In this document: positions 10,438 to 23,209 of the stretch, one piece after another | Layout of the letters: the number at the start of each line of letters is the position of its first letter | How positions within the stretch are numbered: position 1 is the stretch's first letter | Assembly: GCF_030052815.1 (NCBI RefSeq) | Contig: NC_079510.1 | Location: 42,161,566 to 42,225,565 of the forward strand | Length of the DNA stretch: 64,000 bases | Source: Hevea brasiliensis | Taxonomy: Eukaryota; Streptophyta; Magnoliopsida; Malpighiales; Euphorbiaceae | Direction: 5' to 3' | Position numbers and translations under genes: made by a program | Notes under the pieces: generated by a model | Told to the model about the DNA's origin: nothing | Database searches by the model: none | What the model saw: the letters and a program-made list of their open reading frames with translations, nothing else

Positions 10438-10450
10438 AAAAAGGGGGAGA
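10438..10450 (+). other. Polypurine tract (plus-strand primer)
   Basis: AAAAAGGGGGAGA ending one base before the 3' LTR start TGTTGACC at 10452. This is the expected position for the RNase H-resistant plus-strand primer. Confidence 0.95.
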
Positions 10451-10451
10451 T

Positions 10452-11865
10452 TGTTGACCCCGTGTAGCTCAAAATGAGCATTGATTTTGATGATAACAAA
10501 ACTCAAAGAGAATCTATCTAACCCAACTTTAAAGTGATGTGTAAATTCTTTATTTTATTCCTAAAGTATCTTTGAAGTTGCATCTAAGGAGAAAGGATAC
10601 TCAAAGGCATTTCAAGACAAATTCAAAATGAGAAAAGAACAAGACTATGTAAGCCAAGACTCAAAGAAAATGTATGAAAGGCATAGTATTAGAGATTGAG
10701 TTTTAGGTCTTTTGTGAAAAGAATGGATGAGAATTTAGTCATATGGAGCTCAAAAATAAAATTTTATTTTCTGATTACTTTTTCTCATCATGACCTTGGA
10801 TACTACCATTGAAATATTTTTTAAGGTCTAAATCATTTGACATTGCAAGTTGAGATATGCAGCTGTTGACTTAGTTTGCTAACTGGTTTGCTAAATTTTT
10901 AGTTTGCTAATGAGTTTGCTAAAAACGTTAGTTTACTAACCAGTTTACTGACTGCTCCTAAAATTTCATTAGTTTGCTAATTTATCAGAGCTGCTCAACT
11001 TCGCACAAAAGGACAAAATAACGGCTATTTTGTCTTGGGCAGTGTGTATAACGTTCCAAAAGGGTTTCAAACGGTCTAAAATGATTTGGGACTATAAATA
11101 CACATTCTCTACTTCATTTACACTTGATGAAAGCCTACATTTGAACTCCAACATTGATTTTTCATTTATTGCTTTCATTCAAGAGCTTTAAAGATTTTGA
11201 GCTTCCATTGGCAAATCAACTCATCTCTTCTTTATAGATTGATTTGTATTGAGTAAGAGTGAGTGTTGAAATATTGAATTGCATTTAAGAGAGGTTGTAC
11301 AAGCACCTATTGAAGCTTGAGAGAGAAAGTGCTTGTGATAGCACTTGTGAAGGTTTCAAGCTACCTTGGTAAAAGCTTGGTGTTGAGAAATTGTAAAGGG
11401 CTTTTGGTCTCTTGCCTTCAAAAGAGCAAATAGTGAAGAGAAGACTCAAAGAGGGTTCTTTGAGAGAGTGGATGTAGGCTAGTTAAGCCGAACCACTATA
11501 AAAATCCCTGTGTTTGATTTCTCTAACCTTTACCTTTTACTTTTGTGCAATTTTAAATTTTCCCTCATATACATGATATTGAATGTTGGTTAAATAAATT
11601 GAGTTGATAAATTTGTTGACATATTGAGTGACTTGAGAAATTGATTGTATATTGTATGATAAATGCTTTGTTAGATATTGCCATATAAATTGATTGAGGC
11701 TTGAATCGCAACTTAGGAACACATTGTTGAAGCACATATTATTTTCATTTTATATAGAAAAGCACCTAGTTGAACAAAGCCACAATTTTTCATTAGGCTA
11801 CAAGCAAGGGCCGAAAAATTATTAAAGTCCAATTCACCCCCCTCTTGAACTATTTTGGGACAACA
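10452..11865 (+). repeat. 3' LTR of Sirevirus-type element
   Basis: 1414 bp, TGTTGACC to GGGACAACA, about 99% identical to the 5' LTR by direct reading (about 14 substitutions, no indels noticed). TATA box at 11093-11100. The palindrome cluster is at about 10870-10985. Confidence 0.96.
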
Positions 11866-12126
11866 GATCCAATTGTATCGATTGTGATAAATAAATAAGA
11901 GAAATAGCTCGTTCTTAGTATATTTGTCTTATTCTTTGTTATGCTTAAAATGCTTATTCATATACGATACTTATGATATTTTTCCCGATTGACTTGTCAA
12001 GTCATACTAATATATTCATCTTATTAGACAGATTATCGTGAGATTCTCGTGGCTTACTTGTCTTGAAAGAGTTCAAGTCAAGTGCCGCATAGTCCCAAGT
12101 GAGTGTTAAAACCTGGGCCCGTGACA
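11866..12126 (+). repeat. Gypsy 3' LTR, right half, with right GATCC duplication
   Basis: Starts with the second GATCC copy (11866-11870) and continues the interrupted gypsy LTR to CCCGTGACA at 12126, the proposed LTR end. No coding sequence. Confidence 0.55.
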
Positions 12127-14201
12127 CTGTGCACGTGCTTTGTACATATGTCCTAGAATCTTTTTTTCAAGCATGGAAAATGTGGGCGTCTGATCACAAG
12201 TGAGAAGGAGGCACTGGAATTGAAAAGGAATTCCATATTATTTTCCGATGTATTAAAAAAAATAAAAAAGAATTGAGAATGGGATGAATATTGTTTGTGT
12301 ATTCTTTTCCCACAAACCATTTTTATAAAGACTCAATCGTAGGACTAGGAAAGATTAAGATCCCTGCAATTGCCAAGAAATCGGCAAAGTGTACTTTCGT
12401 TTCGGTGATGGGTGTCTCAGCATTTAATATTACAATAGAATATAGCGATTTGACTCAAATTATGTAGGACAGAGAAGGCACCGTAGTCTATGGACTCAAG
12501 GAAATTCAGTTTCTGAATGAATATCGCCATATTGCCAAGCCTTTCTGTAGACCACAGAGCGACAAAAACCCAACCTCTTGTCACTCATCGTCAACCTACT
12601 TCATCAATTTAGAATTAGCGCCGGCACCGGCGGCAGGGACGATGAACTTTCAAGACAACTTCACAAGCTTAACCAGCTGAACTGAACTTCTAAAATTTTT
12701 TATTTTATAGCCATTTACTTTGATTTTTAAGTACGCGGTATTTCTGAAAAGATCAATTCCCGCTATTGATCTAACCACCCCTTGTTGATATAAAATTTTC
12801 ATTTATAATTCATGGCTATTTATTTTTTAAATAAATATAACAATAATTCTTTTTTATTTATATTAGTTTTTAAATTATATATTTAAATTTATATTTTTCT
12901 TTGGTAAACAATAAATATAATAATTTATTTAAGTTATAGTTCAGCTTAAAAGTTCTCTGGGAAAGTTTAAAATTAAAAATTAGGAAATGAATAGTAAATT
13001 GTAAACAAACATGTATAGAACTATAGAATTTCATTCAGTAAACATAAAAATTACTAATAATTTTTCCATAGTTAATGTAACTTGTTAAATTACACTTTCT
13101 TGTAATTGATTATGTTTACGTAAAAAAATATAAATTAATTGAGAAGGTTAATCAACCTAATGGGGTTGGTATGAATGATAACTCTATATCCTTTAAGCAA
13201 GGTTAGTGTTTCATTTTTGTAAACAAAGAAAATCCTCGTTGGAAACGCTTTACTCCCATAATAAGCCTCCCTGGTAACCGAGTAAGTTAGAAGATATTTG
13301 TGATTTAAGTAAAAAAAAAAAAAAAAAAGTTGATCGAATGCTCATCTACCATCAATTGAGTTTATCCATTGCATAAGAGCGTTGAAATAGAAAAATTCTT
13401 ACTTAGATTGTATTTATTTTAGATTTAAGATATAATATGTATAATGAAATTCATATATAAAATAGATAAGATTCACATATGTTTGTTTCTTGAAATCATG
13501 ATGGTTCAAATTTTAATAAGATTTTTCATCCAAAGATATATTTATTAGTAATATAATTAATGGACATGGCATTCTACTTGTGAGATCATTTTATAATCTC
13601 CAAGCTATCAGAAACTAAATAATGTTGTATAAGTGTCTCTTCCCTCAATCTTTTGATAGTAGGAGAAAAATATTGAAGCGAGTTCTCATGGGATAGAGAA
13701 TTTTGATTAGATTTAAAGCATTTGGCAGGAGTAGTTGAGCAAGAAATGTTGCGTTTAAGTCTATCCCATGAAGCTCAGATGAACATTTCCCAGATGACCA
13801 TAGAATTTGCCGGAATATAAAAGCAATTTGTAATAGTCAGAAAGAAGCATGATGAAAGTGTGGAGCCATTTTTTTACTTTGAAAACCTGTCATGGCTTAC
13901 ACAGTATCGCGACAGATTTGCATGAGATTCAATTTTAAAGAAAATCATGCAGATAGTGAGCAATTCTCAGCTGAATTTGATTAAAGCTTTTAGGCTCTTT
14001 TGTGTCTTCTCCAATTTTATTTCTAGGCACTAAGTGTGTGACCAAGCAGTACCTAGTATAAGTAAGGTTGTCCAATATTGTTACCTCTCTTGAAAAGATT
14101 CTACTAATTAATCTCTTCATGCTCATCAAACTCTCTCTTCCCTTTCTTTCTTTGCTCTTGGGAATCTTCTTCCATATTCTGGCAGTTGATATACGTTAGT
14201 T
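12127..14201. other. Intergenic region / upstream of MS1-like gene
   Basis: AT-rich, no supported gene. It holds a leader-like stretch ending in a 12-codon ORF at about 12642 (possible gene-start relic), a poly(A) run near 13310-13328 and a candidate TATA box for the MS1-like gene at 14057-14064 (TATAAGTA). Confidence 0.5.
14057..14064 (+). promoter_or_regulatory. Candidate TATA box of MS1-like gene
   Basis: TATAAGTA lies 138 bp before the chosen ATG, which would leave a leader of about 110 nt. Position and sequence only. Confidence 0.35.
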
Positions 14202-16657
14202 ATGTCACATTTGGACCTAACCAGCTGCAAGAAAAGGAAGAGAGGAGAGAAGGTGTTTAGGTTCAAGACTTTTGGTGAACATGGGTACCCAGTTGAGTTT
14301 GATGGGTCGTTTGGACAGAATGTCCAAGCTCTTCTGGAATTTGGGTATTCTGAGAGTAACATCTGCAGTGGAATTCCAAGCTGGTCATTTCAACTTGAAG
14401 TCAGCTGCCACCCTCCTTTCCATATCTTGTTATTTGTCATTGAAGAGCCCATTGAGGCATCTCTGGAACACCATTGCAAGCATTGCCTTTATGTTGGTGA
14501 AGTCTCGATTCCCTGGTTATTTCAATGTAGCTTTAACTATTTCTCCCTTTCACTTCCATTAAGACTCTGTTGGCTTAAATAAGAACCACTAATTGTTATC
14601 TAAGAAATAGAAGTAATTGGAACCACATTCTTTATAGTGCAAGAAGTTGTATTATGTGAGTTATGGCTGTTTTTTTTTTTTTTTTTTTTTGACTTTCTTA
14701 TTCTCTCATGGAGTTGTTGATTTCTTTATAGCTCAGGCTGGGGTCACCATCTAATTTGCAACAAGAAGTATCACTTTGTGCTGCCCTCCAAGGACACAGT
14801 CATTGCTTTCCTCAACTGTGAAGACAACTTTGATGGGGCAATTTCAATTAAGGGTAGGTTTAACATAGTGGAATTGCAGGGACATATCATGCATGGTGTC
14901 TTTCATGCAAATGGGTTTGGGCATTTGCTGTGTGTTAATGGGATGCAAGCTGGTTCCAACTTGTCTGGACGGCAGATCATGGAATTCTGGGATCGTTTGT
15001 GCACTGGATTACGAGCAAGGTTTAGGCATCTCTCTTATCACCTCCTACCCATCCATCTTAAAGAAATGTTCTACGTGCAAGTTACATTATAAGAATGTCA
15101 CTTTGTTTTGTTGGAAAAATTTTGAAGGAGAGTGCTAAATTTGAATACCTGAACTCTTTCCACTATCAGACGAGCATTCAACTATTGAATTACTAATTCA
15201 GTGATACAATAAAGAAACATGTTTACATCCTTTGAATGATTCATCAACAAGCTGATAAAAAATCATGCTCAATTTGCAGGAAAGTGAGTTTGAATGACAT
15301 CTCACAAAAGAGAAGCATGGAATTGAGGTTACTCCATGGGATTGCATATGGGGAGCCCTGGTTTGGTCAATGGGGTTACAAATTCGAGCGAGGAAGCTTT
15401 GGTATCACTCAATCAATCTACCAGAAAGCCATAGGAACCATCCAAGCCATTCCCTATTGCATATTAGTCCATTATCTTGGCAATTCTAATCATGATCTTC
15501 TAGCCATTGTCTCTAGGTACCAAACTTTATCAGACTATTCCCTGGCGACCCTTGGTGACCTTTTCCGCTTCATGCTCGAGCTTAAAAGTCGCCTTCCTGA
15601 AGATAGTTGTATTGATTCCTATAACACAGGGATCTTCGTGGAGACTGCCTGTAGATGGTCTCCAAAACGAATTGAAATGGCAACTCGAGTGATCGTGGAA
15701 GCCTTAAAAAGAGCAGAGTTCAGGTGGGTTTCAAGGCAAGAAGTTAGGGATGCTGCTCGCGCATATATTGGTGACACAGGGTTACTAGACTTTGTTCTCA
15801 AGTCGCTGGGAAACCGCATCGTCGGAAACTATTTGGTTCGCCGGAGCTTGAATCCAGTGACAAAGGTTTTGGAGTACTGCTTGGAAGATGTCTCCAATGT
15901 ATTTCCCACCCAAGAAACTTTGAGCATTAACAATTCCAAAGTGAAGGCTCGATATAAGATAACAAGGTCTCAAGTAATGAAGGATATGTACTACTTTTAC
16001 AAATACATTATCAGAGACCAAAAGCAAACCCTCAACATGGGAATTCTTACTGCAATACAAGCAGCTGCAAGGATAATTCTTGACACTAAACTCCTTGCCA
16101 AAGACTATCATACAGAATTGCCTTCTAGAGCTGAATTAGGCCTAGAAGGGAAATTAGAACTTTATTGCACGGTTGTCTTGAGAAACATTGAAACTGCTAA
16201 TGAAGGTACAAACAAGGCAATGCCACCATTTGAATGTATCTTATTGAAAACCAATGCTACCTGTGATGAGCTTAAGCAACAAGTGGAAAAGAACTTCAGG
16301 GAATTGTACTGGGGTTTGAGAGGCTTGGTCGTTGAGTCGATACTGAACTTGAATGCTAAGGGGAGTGATCTAGTTTTTGGACTCGTCCAAGTAGGTCAGA
16401 AAATCCTGTGCGAGGGAAGCAACAGGGATAGAGGAATGATCAATGAGTTGATATATGAGAGTGGTCTTAATAACCGAGTTATCGATTGCCCTTGTGGAAC
16501 CAAAGATGATGATGGTGAAAGGATGGTATCGTGTGATGTTTGCGAGGTCTGGCAGCACACCAGATGTGTTCGCATTCCAAATCATCAGGAAATTCCCCAT
16601 ATATTTCTTTGCAGCCGTTGTGAACATGAAATCATAATCTTACCTTCTATACCATAG
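14202..16657 (+). CDS. MS1: PHD-finger transcriptional regulator, MALE STERILITY 1 type
   Basis: Three exons: 14202-14496, 14737-15019, 15280-16657, all GT-AG, giving 651 aa (Arabidopsis MS1 is about 670). MS1-type proteins are nuclear regulators active in the tapetum and needed for pollen wall formation and pollen maturation. The N-terminus has a basic CKKRKRGEK cluster, then conserved blocks (HCKHC; ELQGHIMHGVFH; GEPWFGQWGYKF; VSRQEVRDAARAYIGDTGLL). The C-terminal PHD finger has a full C4HC3 set at residues 596-640 (C596, C598, C611, C614, H619, C622, C637, C640). Relatives MMD1/DUET and other PHD paralogues share this layout; the middle region reads closest to MS1 from memory, but a paralogue is possible. 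A T-run of about 22 nt sits in intron 1. The gene converges on the MAP65 gene. Confidence 0.88.
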
Positions 16658-17976
16658 AAACTATCAAGCTTCCTTTCACTTCTAGTTCATGTGTTATGTT
16701 AAATATGACCATACTAGGTAGCATAAAAGAATGAAAGTCGAGCTTTAGGATATGTTCATGATTAGGCAACAATTTAGCCTGCAATAAGGCTAAAATCTAT
16801 CTACAAATTTCTGACATGCTTTCGTAGAATGATCTTGAGCATGTTACACGTGTTATCTGAGATGAAGTTTCTGTTGGAAAAGTAAATGAGGAAAATCAAA
16901 GAACATTTTTATTGAATGGTAAGTAACTTTTTATACAACTCAAATTGACACAATACTAATTAAATGACCTGTTTATATAACACTAAAGTCTAACTAAATA
17001 AAATAAAATCCACGTAAATTTCAATTAGTCAAGATTAAATTACTACTTTAAAAATTAAAATGCAAAAATCTAAAAAACTATTATTATAAAGACTAAATGA
17101 ACCTATGTTTGAATTAAGTTCTAATAGTTTCCTGCATGCATCCCTCCAAATAAAAATTGATTTGTTACATTTAATTGATATTATATAATATGCTAAGAAG
17201 CTAAGAGCAGTTTTCTCCAACAAAAACATACTGAACAAGCTTTACAGGTGGCAGGGCATTTATTTCTTATTAGGTACGGCACCACAATGATCCTACAGTA
17301 TGCATCTCCCAATGCGTCAAGCTTCTTACATCAAATGATAGTCCATCACACCGTAGTGCACACTATATACACATATAAGCAAACCACAAGCAAATTCCAC
17401 GAAAACACATGGTCAGCATGCTACAATAAGACTGCCATATTGGTTTCCCCTATACCGTTGAACAAGACATGAGGTTAACAAGTACTTCTAAACTATTATC
17501 TACGGTGTTTGAACCCTGCCAGAAGCCAATATTCTTCAAAGCAAATTGCGGCTCACTGCATATTCACAGCTGTCAATAACCACTCCCCATGTACTCCTAA
17601 CAAATCACAATGATACACTAGTGTATATCTGTTTGATATTCACAAAGCTCCACAGCTTTAAATTGTAGAGTCAAATGGCTGAACTTCTCTAATGTCACCT
17701 GTTCCACAATATACATGTTACCAATTCCTTAGTGTAATCAGAAGTGCAAAGACAATTAAAATTTCATAAGAGGATTTTTGGAGAAATACAATATACATCA
17801 CAAATAAAATTCTCCCTTATGCCTGGCATAACATCTGAATGTGCAAGTGCATATCTCTATGTGTGTGCATCGGTCTTCATGTTTCCCAGGGGAAAAAAAA
17901 ATGCTAGTGTGCATTATCTTTTTTCTTTTCTTTTCTTTATCAATTATCCTCATATTTATTGCTTGCCACAAATAGG

Positions 17977-18160
17977 AACTGTTGGATATGCATCTATTAC
18001 TACAACAGAAAAATATGCTAAGTTGTTACAAAAGATTAAGTAAAAAGCTGAAGATAAGGAGGCTGATTAGTTTTGTTTTGATGTGTTAGTAGTTGTTTTG
18101 ATTTAATGAGATTTTTATGCAGTTTGTTATATTGCATTGTGGGCTGTAAAATTCAGTAAA
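17977..18160 (+). repeat. Diverged direct repeat, copy 1
   Basis: Shares GGATATGCATCT and ATTAGTTTTGTTTTGAT, plus a TTTAATGAGA..TTTATGCA block, with copy 2 at 18668-18790 in the same order and orientation; identity drops afterward. Both copies run into A-rich sequence, which suggests a retroposed fragment or a local duplication. Family not recognised. Confidence 0.5.
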
Positions 18161-18667
18161 CATTTTTCAGTCTCATTATAATCCTATTATAATATTTTGT
18201 TTGCTATCTTTTGTGAAATTGAGAGAGATTTAAAATAAAAAAGAAGAAGAAAAAAAAAAAGGGCTATGAATTACCAAGACTGAAGATGGAAAAAAAAAAA
18301 AGAAAAGAAAAACTATAAAGAGCCATAGTTCACAAACCATGTGCAAAGAAAAAAAAAAGCCAAGAAAGACTAACAAAATAGGCACAAGCAGAAAGCAAGA
18401 TTGAAGCAAGCAACCAGGAAGACTCTTGTCATTCAGTCCACATGAAAAACACAACCAGCGACTTCTCCGAAAACGACAAAGTCAAATCAAGAAGGGCAAG
18501 CTATAAACAAAATATGCCCTGATATTCTTTAAAAAAAGGACATAATGCTAGGACCAAAGTCATGAAAAATATGCAAGATGAAGATATTATGACCAAAGCC
18601 ATGTCTAACACCAGATTTGAAGTTTTAAAAAATAAATTTGGAGTTAGCAGCAAATGACGCAAGGAGG

Positions 18668-18790
18668 AACGTGGATATGCATCTGTTGGTGCAGCAGAGA
18701 AGACTTATTAGTTTTGTTTTGATTTGTTCGTAGTTTTATTATTTAATGAGAATTTTATGCATTCTATTATATTTTGGGTTGTACAATCTT
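18668..18790 (+). repeat. Diverged direct repeat, copy 2
   Basis: Second copy of the unit described at 17977-18160, with a shorter spacer between its first and second conserved blocks. Confidence 0.5.
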
Positions 18791-18910
18791 TTGTCTGTTG
18801 TCTTCCTTCCATCTCTATTAAACACTTCTTTTCTTTAAAAAAACCAACACAAACAAAAAGAAAAAGGCAACGGTTAAAGTTAACCAAAGCATACCACTCA
18901 CAGTTTTAAC

Positions 18911-21900
18911 TTAACACTGAGGAGGAGAGCCTGGCTCAGAATCACAAACAGATGCAAATGACATTGTGTCTTCCTTTGTTATGGCCACAAAGTTCAGTGG
19001 TGCAGTAGACAACCTTCTCATTTCCTTGTAGTATCCATTTTGACGTCCAGAATAAGATCGAAGTGTGAGGAGCTCAGGAGTTGCACCACCAACTGAGTTC
19101 CGACGAGGTGTGGGTGTCATGGAGCCATTTCCATTTGAACTATAACCATTTGGTTTCCTAAAGCTGTTTGCTTTTCGTGGACTGGGTTTAGAACCATACA
19201 TGGCTTCCTTCTCTGTTAGCAGCAAATCTTGGAGTTTCTTCTGCTCCTGTTAAAAATTGGAAAAATAAATTGTAAGCAGCAGTAGAATTCAACATTGGAT
19301 CATTTCCATGCATAGGACCTCAATAAGAATATATTCTATTATTAATCTAAATACAGTTAACAAAATAAAGCTTGAAATTAAAAAGGAAGAAACCAGTTAT
19401 CGTTTTTTTTTTCATTTACAAGAAAACATATAGTATGTGAAACACCAAGGAATTCCTTAACAACAGCAATACATCAGCACAACTTAATCTCCTCTTATTT
19501 ACCCTGCATCTCTTTTTCTCCTCTTCTCTCTGTTGTCTGGCCAGTTTGTAATCCTGCAATATTGACACTAATCTTACCTGCAAACAATATCAAGATATAA
19601 ATTTATAAGAAAATGATGTAGAAAAAAATCTGCATAAATACTCTGCAATTAAAATAAAAAAACTCACCCCATCATAGAGAAATGACGTCTTCTTTTCATC
19701 TTCCCAAGCAAGAGTTTTATTTATCAGATTGTTGACCATTGCTGGAAAGAGTAAATTATTAGACTCTGAAAGGTAGTGGAGACGAAACAAAGAATAACAT
19801 CATCCAAAGAAAGCGCTACCTGGAATTTTGCTAACAGTAACTCGAGCTCGTTCTGCACATTTAAGGTTAATGTGTGCACCCCTCCCAGCATTGTACCGGT
19901 TGCCATCCTGAAATGCAAGAAGAATCTTTTTAAGGATGACTAGATAGGTCGGGAGCAATTGGTGGGTGGTATCTTGTAAAATACTATTATGGTCCAAAAT
20001 TGTATCGAATTGAACTTCTTGCCATGCCAACAATTAAAAAAATGAGAGTAAGAAGTGAAAATTCCCTATTCTTAATGATTTAATGCTACAATAAAAACTA
20101 ATCCACTACCTCAATTAACATTAAATCCAGGCAGTTGAACATAAAAACCTAGACACAGGGCATGAAGAGAAAAAAAACAATGTGATGATAGACCAGGTAG
20201 CACTAGCAGATGGTTTCAGCTTACTTGATTATACTCTTCAAGCCATTTTTCCTCCTCACAAGCCAAAAGCCACCGATCAGTCCTATCCATAACTTCTTTT
20301 CGGTTCATAGCTTCCTCTTTAGCTTTGACTATCTGGGCTTCAATGCTTGCTAAAAGTTCAGAAGGATCCACTAAACCTGAACAACAACGGAAAGCCATAT
20401 AATTCAACAATTCCTTTACCAAGGAAATAGCCATATTAAACCATGACAAACTAACCAAACAAAAAGAAAAATGAGAGAACAGGACTATCCATACCAGAAT
20501 CTATTAATGCAATGGATTTCTCAGTAGCAGTACTTGTATCAGGTTCAATATGAGTCATTTTGCATATCTCCTCCAATTCTGATCTCCTTTTCATGACAAG
20601 TTCTTTCATTCTACTTGCTTTCAATTTAGTAAGCCTCTCCACTTCTGCTGATGCCTGTCATACAGGTGAGTAAACCTAAAGATGCATTCTCCAATCATTA
20701 AAAAAGAACCATTTCAGAGTGCATTCAAACCTGTTCAATCATCTCTGTTGAGAGAACACCTGATTCAATGACCTCAGATTCAGATGATCCAAGAATAGAA
20801 GTAATTCTCGAGAAGGTATTTTTCTCTTCTTTTGGTGAGTCCATCAAATTCCAAAGTTCAAATAATGATGCCACGATATCTTTCAGCTGGATTTCAAATA
20901 GGGTTTTACTTAATATGGGAAAGGAAAATCAATAGTGAAGCACAGGTGTTATCCGCATTACCTTCTGGATTCGAGCTTTTCTTTCTAACTTCAACTTGAT
21001 AATGGCTTGTTCTAAACCTTCCAGAGTGCTATTGCTTATATTAGTGGATTGTTCTTGGTTTGCTCCATGCAAACTTGGATGCACATCACTGACAGTCTTG
21101 CCAAAATCCAACCCAAGCACACCACACAGAGAGTGCACCTCATTCACATAGTCAAAGACCTTATGGAGACGATCAGACTGCAAACAGAAGGAAGAATAAT
21201 AAATTATTAGACTAGAATGGTAAAATATCATATTTTACCTTGCTGCCTTCCCAAGTGTTAAAGACACCAACAAAGTTCTACACAAGTATAAGAATTGCAT
21301 CATCATCTATCCAAGTGCACCTCTATATATTTATGACCTCTACATATATATGTAATATCAACTGCATAATGAAAGAAATGCAAAACATTTCAGCTTTTCA
21401 ATTATGCAAATTATGACTGCACACACCGGAAAGTAGTAACAAGACAATTTCTTGCAAGAAAATTTCTCAAAAAATAGAAGTGGCAACGTTTGTTAACTAC
21501 TCATGCTTTGTTGAAACCTTACGCCCCTATTATATTAATCAAGAGTGCCCCCTCCTTCGATTTTGTTCTCACTTATTTACATAGCAGAATAATTATGGAT
21601 TGCCAACAATATAAGACGTGATATGATAAATTTAACGCTAGCATCCACTAGGAACTTTGGCATCAATTACATACCTTCTTCTTTTGAAGGGTGCGAAGAT
21701 GTGTTTTATATTCATTAAGCTTTCTTAGAGATAAATCTTGCTCATCTAGAGTTAAAGAACTCATCAGAGAATTGTTGAGATTGTCGTATCCAGAAATTTC
21801 CCCACTGATCTTTTCAATTTGTGCCTTTATATCTGCAAATTGCTTCGTCCGTTCCTCTTTCTTCGTCCTCAGATCATCCACCAGTGGATTAACAGATGCA

Positions 21901-23209
21901 AGTTTCACTTTCAATGACGGTGCCCTCTTCTCTGTCCAAGTCTGAAAAATTAATGACAATGAGAGTCAAGTGAGCGAGCATTCACCTACAGAAATTTGTT
22001 CTGCCCAGAACAGTAAGTAATAACTACTTAGGAAAAGCATTCACTTTGCGTAGAGAACTTATTACCGGTGAGTGAATATTAAGTTCCCCAAGGGCAGCCA
22101 TGAGTGTCGCAAGTTCAGCTTCCTTGGCTGCGACTGATTGATTAAGGCGTGCTTTGGCATTGGCAGCTTCCTCCACCTTTCTCCGATAAACTTCCAAGCA
22201 TTCTCTTTCCAACTCCACCAGCATGCGGTCCTTATCTGCTTCACTCTCACCAATGTCATTCCAAATTTGCTGCTCTCATAACAACCAAGAAGTCCATTAA
22301 AAAAAAAAAAAAAGAGAGAATTTTCTTCTCATCATGATAAATATGCAGAAATATTACTCAATTTCCATTTATTATGATAAAAGACATATTAAATGCTTTT
22401 GATAATATTAGCAAATATAAAGTTAGCCATCAAACTATCTACTTGAAATAAAAACAGCGAAATACGAGAATTAACAGAAGAAATATAAGGTATAATTCAG
22501 CTTTCAGAACAAAGCACAGAAGTTGACATGAAGTAACAGCAGAAATTTTAAAACTAGAAAAATCCACTAAAATCCATCAAAAACTAAAAGCCACATCGTG
22601 AATTATCCCACTTTAAAATCCACATAGAAAAAGAATGCTGAGACAATGAAATTGACCCAAAACCACTAAATTTAAATTTAGAGAATACCCACTAAACTTC
22701 AACAACCCACCAGTTCAATTAGAACAACTACCCATGAATGAATTAGGAAATGTAAGCCAAAAAAAAAAAAAAAGATCACAGCAATCATGCAGGAGGAAAG
22801 AGCAACTAAATTTTGAAATTAGCAAAAAAAAGAAGCAGCAATTAATTCTCTAGCAAACAGATCACTATTAATACCAAAAGAGACGTAACACATAACTCCC
22901 GCAGACCCATTATGATTATATTAAAAGAAACAAATGATGCGACAGAGCAAAACAATAAACTTTCTTAAAAATCCATCATTACTAATGTCAAAGTAAGTTT
23001 CAAAGAAGCTAAAAGGAACCCACATATTTTCTTAGCCGCCAAACATCAGTGATCAGACTGTGCCAGCATCAAGAAAAACCACACAACATACCAAGAAAAA
23101 TAAAAGAAAAAGAGAAAAGGGGAAAAGGAAAGACCTGAAGCTCTCTGAGTAAAGCATTACAGCTAGTGCTTGTAAGCACGCTGATAGTAGGACTCCCAAT
23201 AGCCAGCAT
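18911..23209 (-). CDS. MAP65-6: 65-kDa microtubule-associated protein (MAP65/Ase1/PRC1 family)
   Basis: Eleven coding exons on the minus strand, all GT-AG: 23209-23135, 22269-22066, 21941-21675, 21177-20962, 20886-20731, 20654-20495, 20376-20225, 19907-19820, 19741-19668, 19577-19503, 19246-18911. They sum to 1803 nt, 600 aa, the usual family length. MAP65 proteins dimerise through an N-terminal coiled coil and cross-link antiparallel microtubules in cortical arrays, spindle and phragmoplast. Seen here: the N-terminal CNALLRELQ start, a long coiled coil (residues about 40-330), the [13 protein letters not shown] block, and the conserved microtubule-binding region [21 protein letters not shown]. 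The tail is Ser/Pro-rich and basic (TPTPRRNS), a plausible kinase target, and ends in an [12 protein letters not shown] motif. I assign MAP65-6/7 from the tail and gene order; subgroup is less certain than family. Confidence 0.93.

Larger units (their letters stand above)
1082..11865 (+). mobile_element. Complete Ty1/copia LTR retrotransposon, Sirevirus type
   Basis: A 10784-bp element with two 1414-bp LTRs, a GATCC target duplication, a primer-binding site matching initiator tRNA-Met, gag, a copia-order pol (protease, integrase, RT, RNase H), a third sense ORF and a polypurine tract directly before the 3' LTR. The long gag with two zinc knuckles, the extra ORF after pol and several PPT-like tracts before the 3' LTR fit the Sirevirus lineage. 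I count about 14 differences between the LTRs (about 1%), so insertion was recent. pol has an in-frame TAG at 7069 and ORF3 one at 9690, so this copy is probably not fully autonomous. It sits inside the LTR of an older gypsy element. Confidence 0.93.
16658..18910. other. Intergenic region between convergent MS1-like and MAP65 genes
   Basis: Contains the 3' untranslated regions of both genes and no supported ORF. The notable content is a diverged direct repeat pair (about 17977-18160 and 18668-18790) followed by A-rich stretches (18230-18360, 18835-18870). Confidence 0.5.

Noticed and set aside
15785..16111. 108-codon minus-strand ORF
   Set aside because: Antisense to exon 3 of the MS1-like gene; no family match.
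18230..18454. Minus-strand ORF with Phe runs
   Set aside because: Produced by A-rich stretches on the plus strand.
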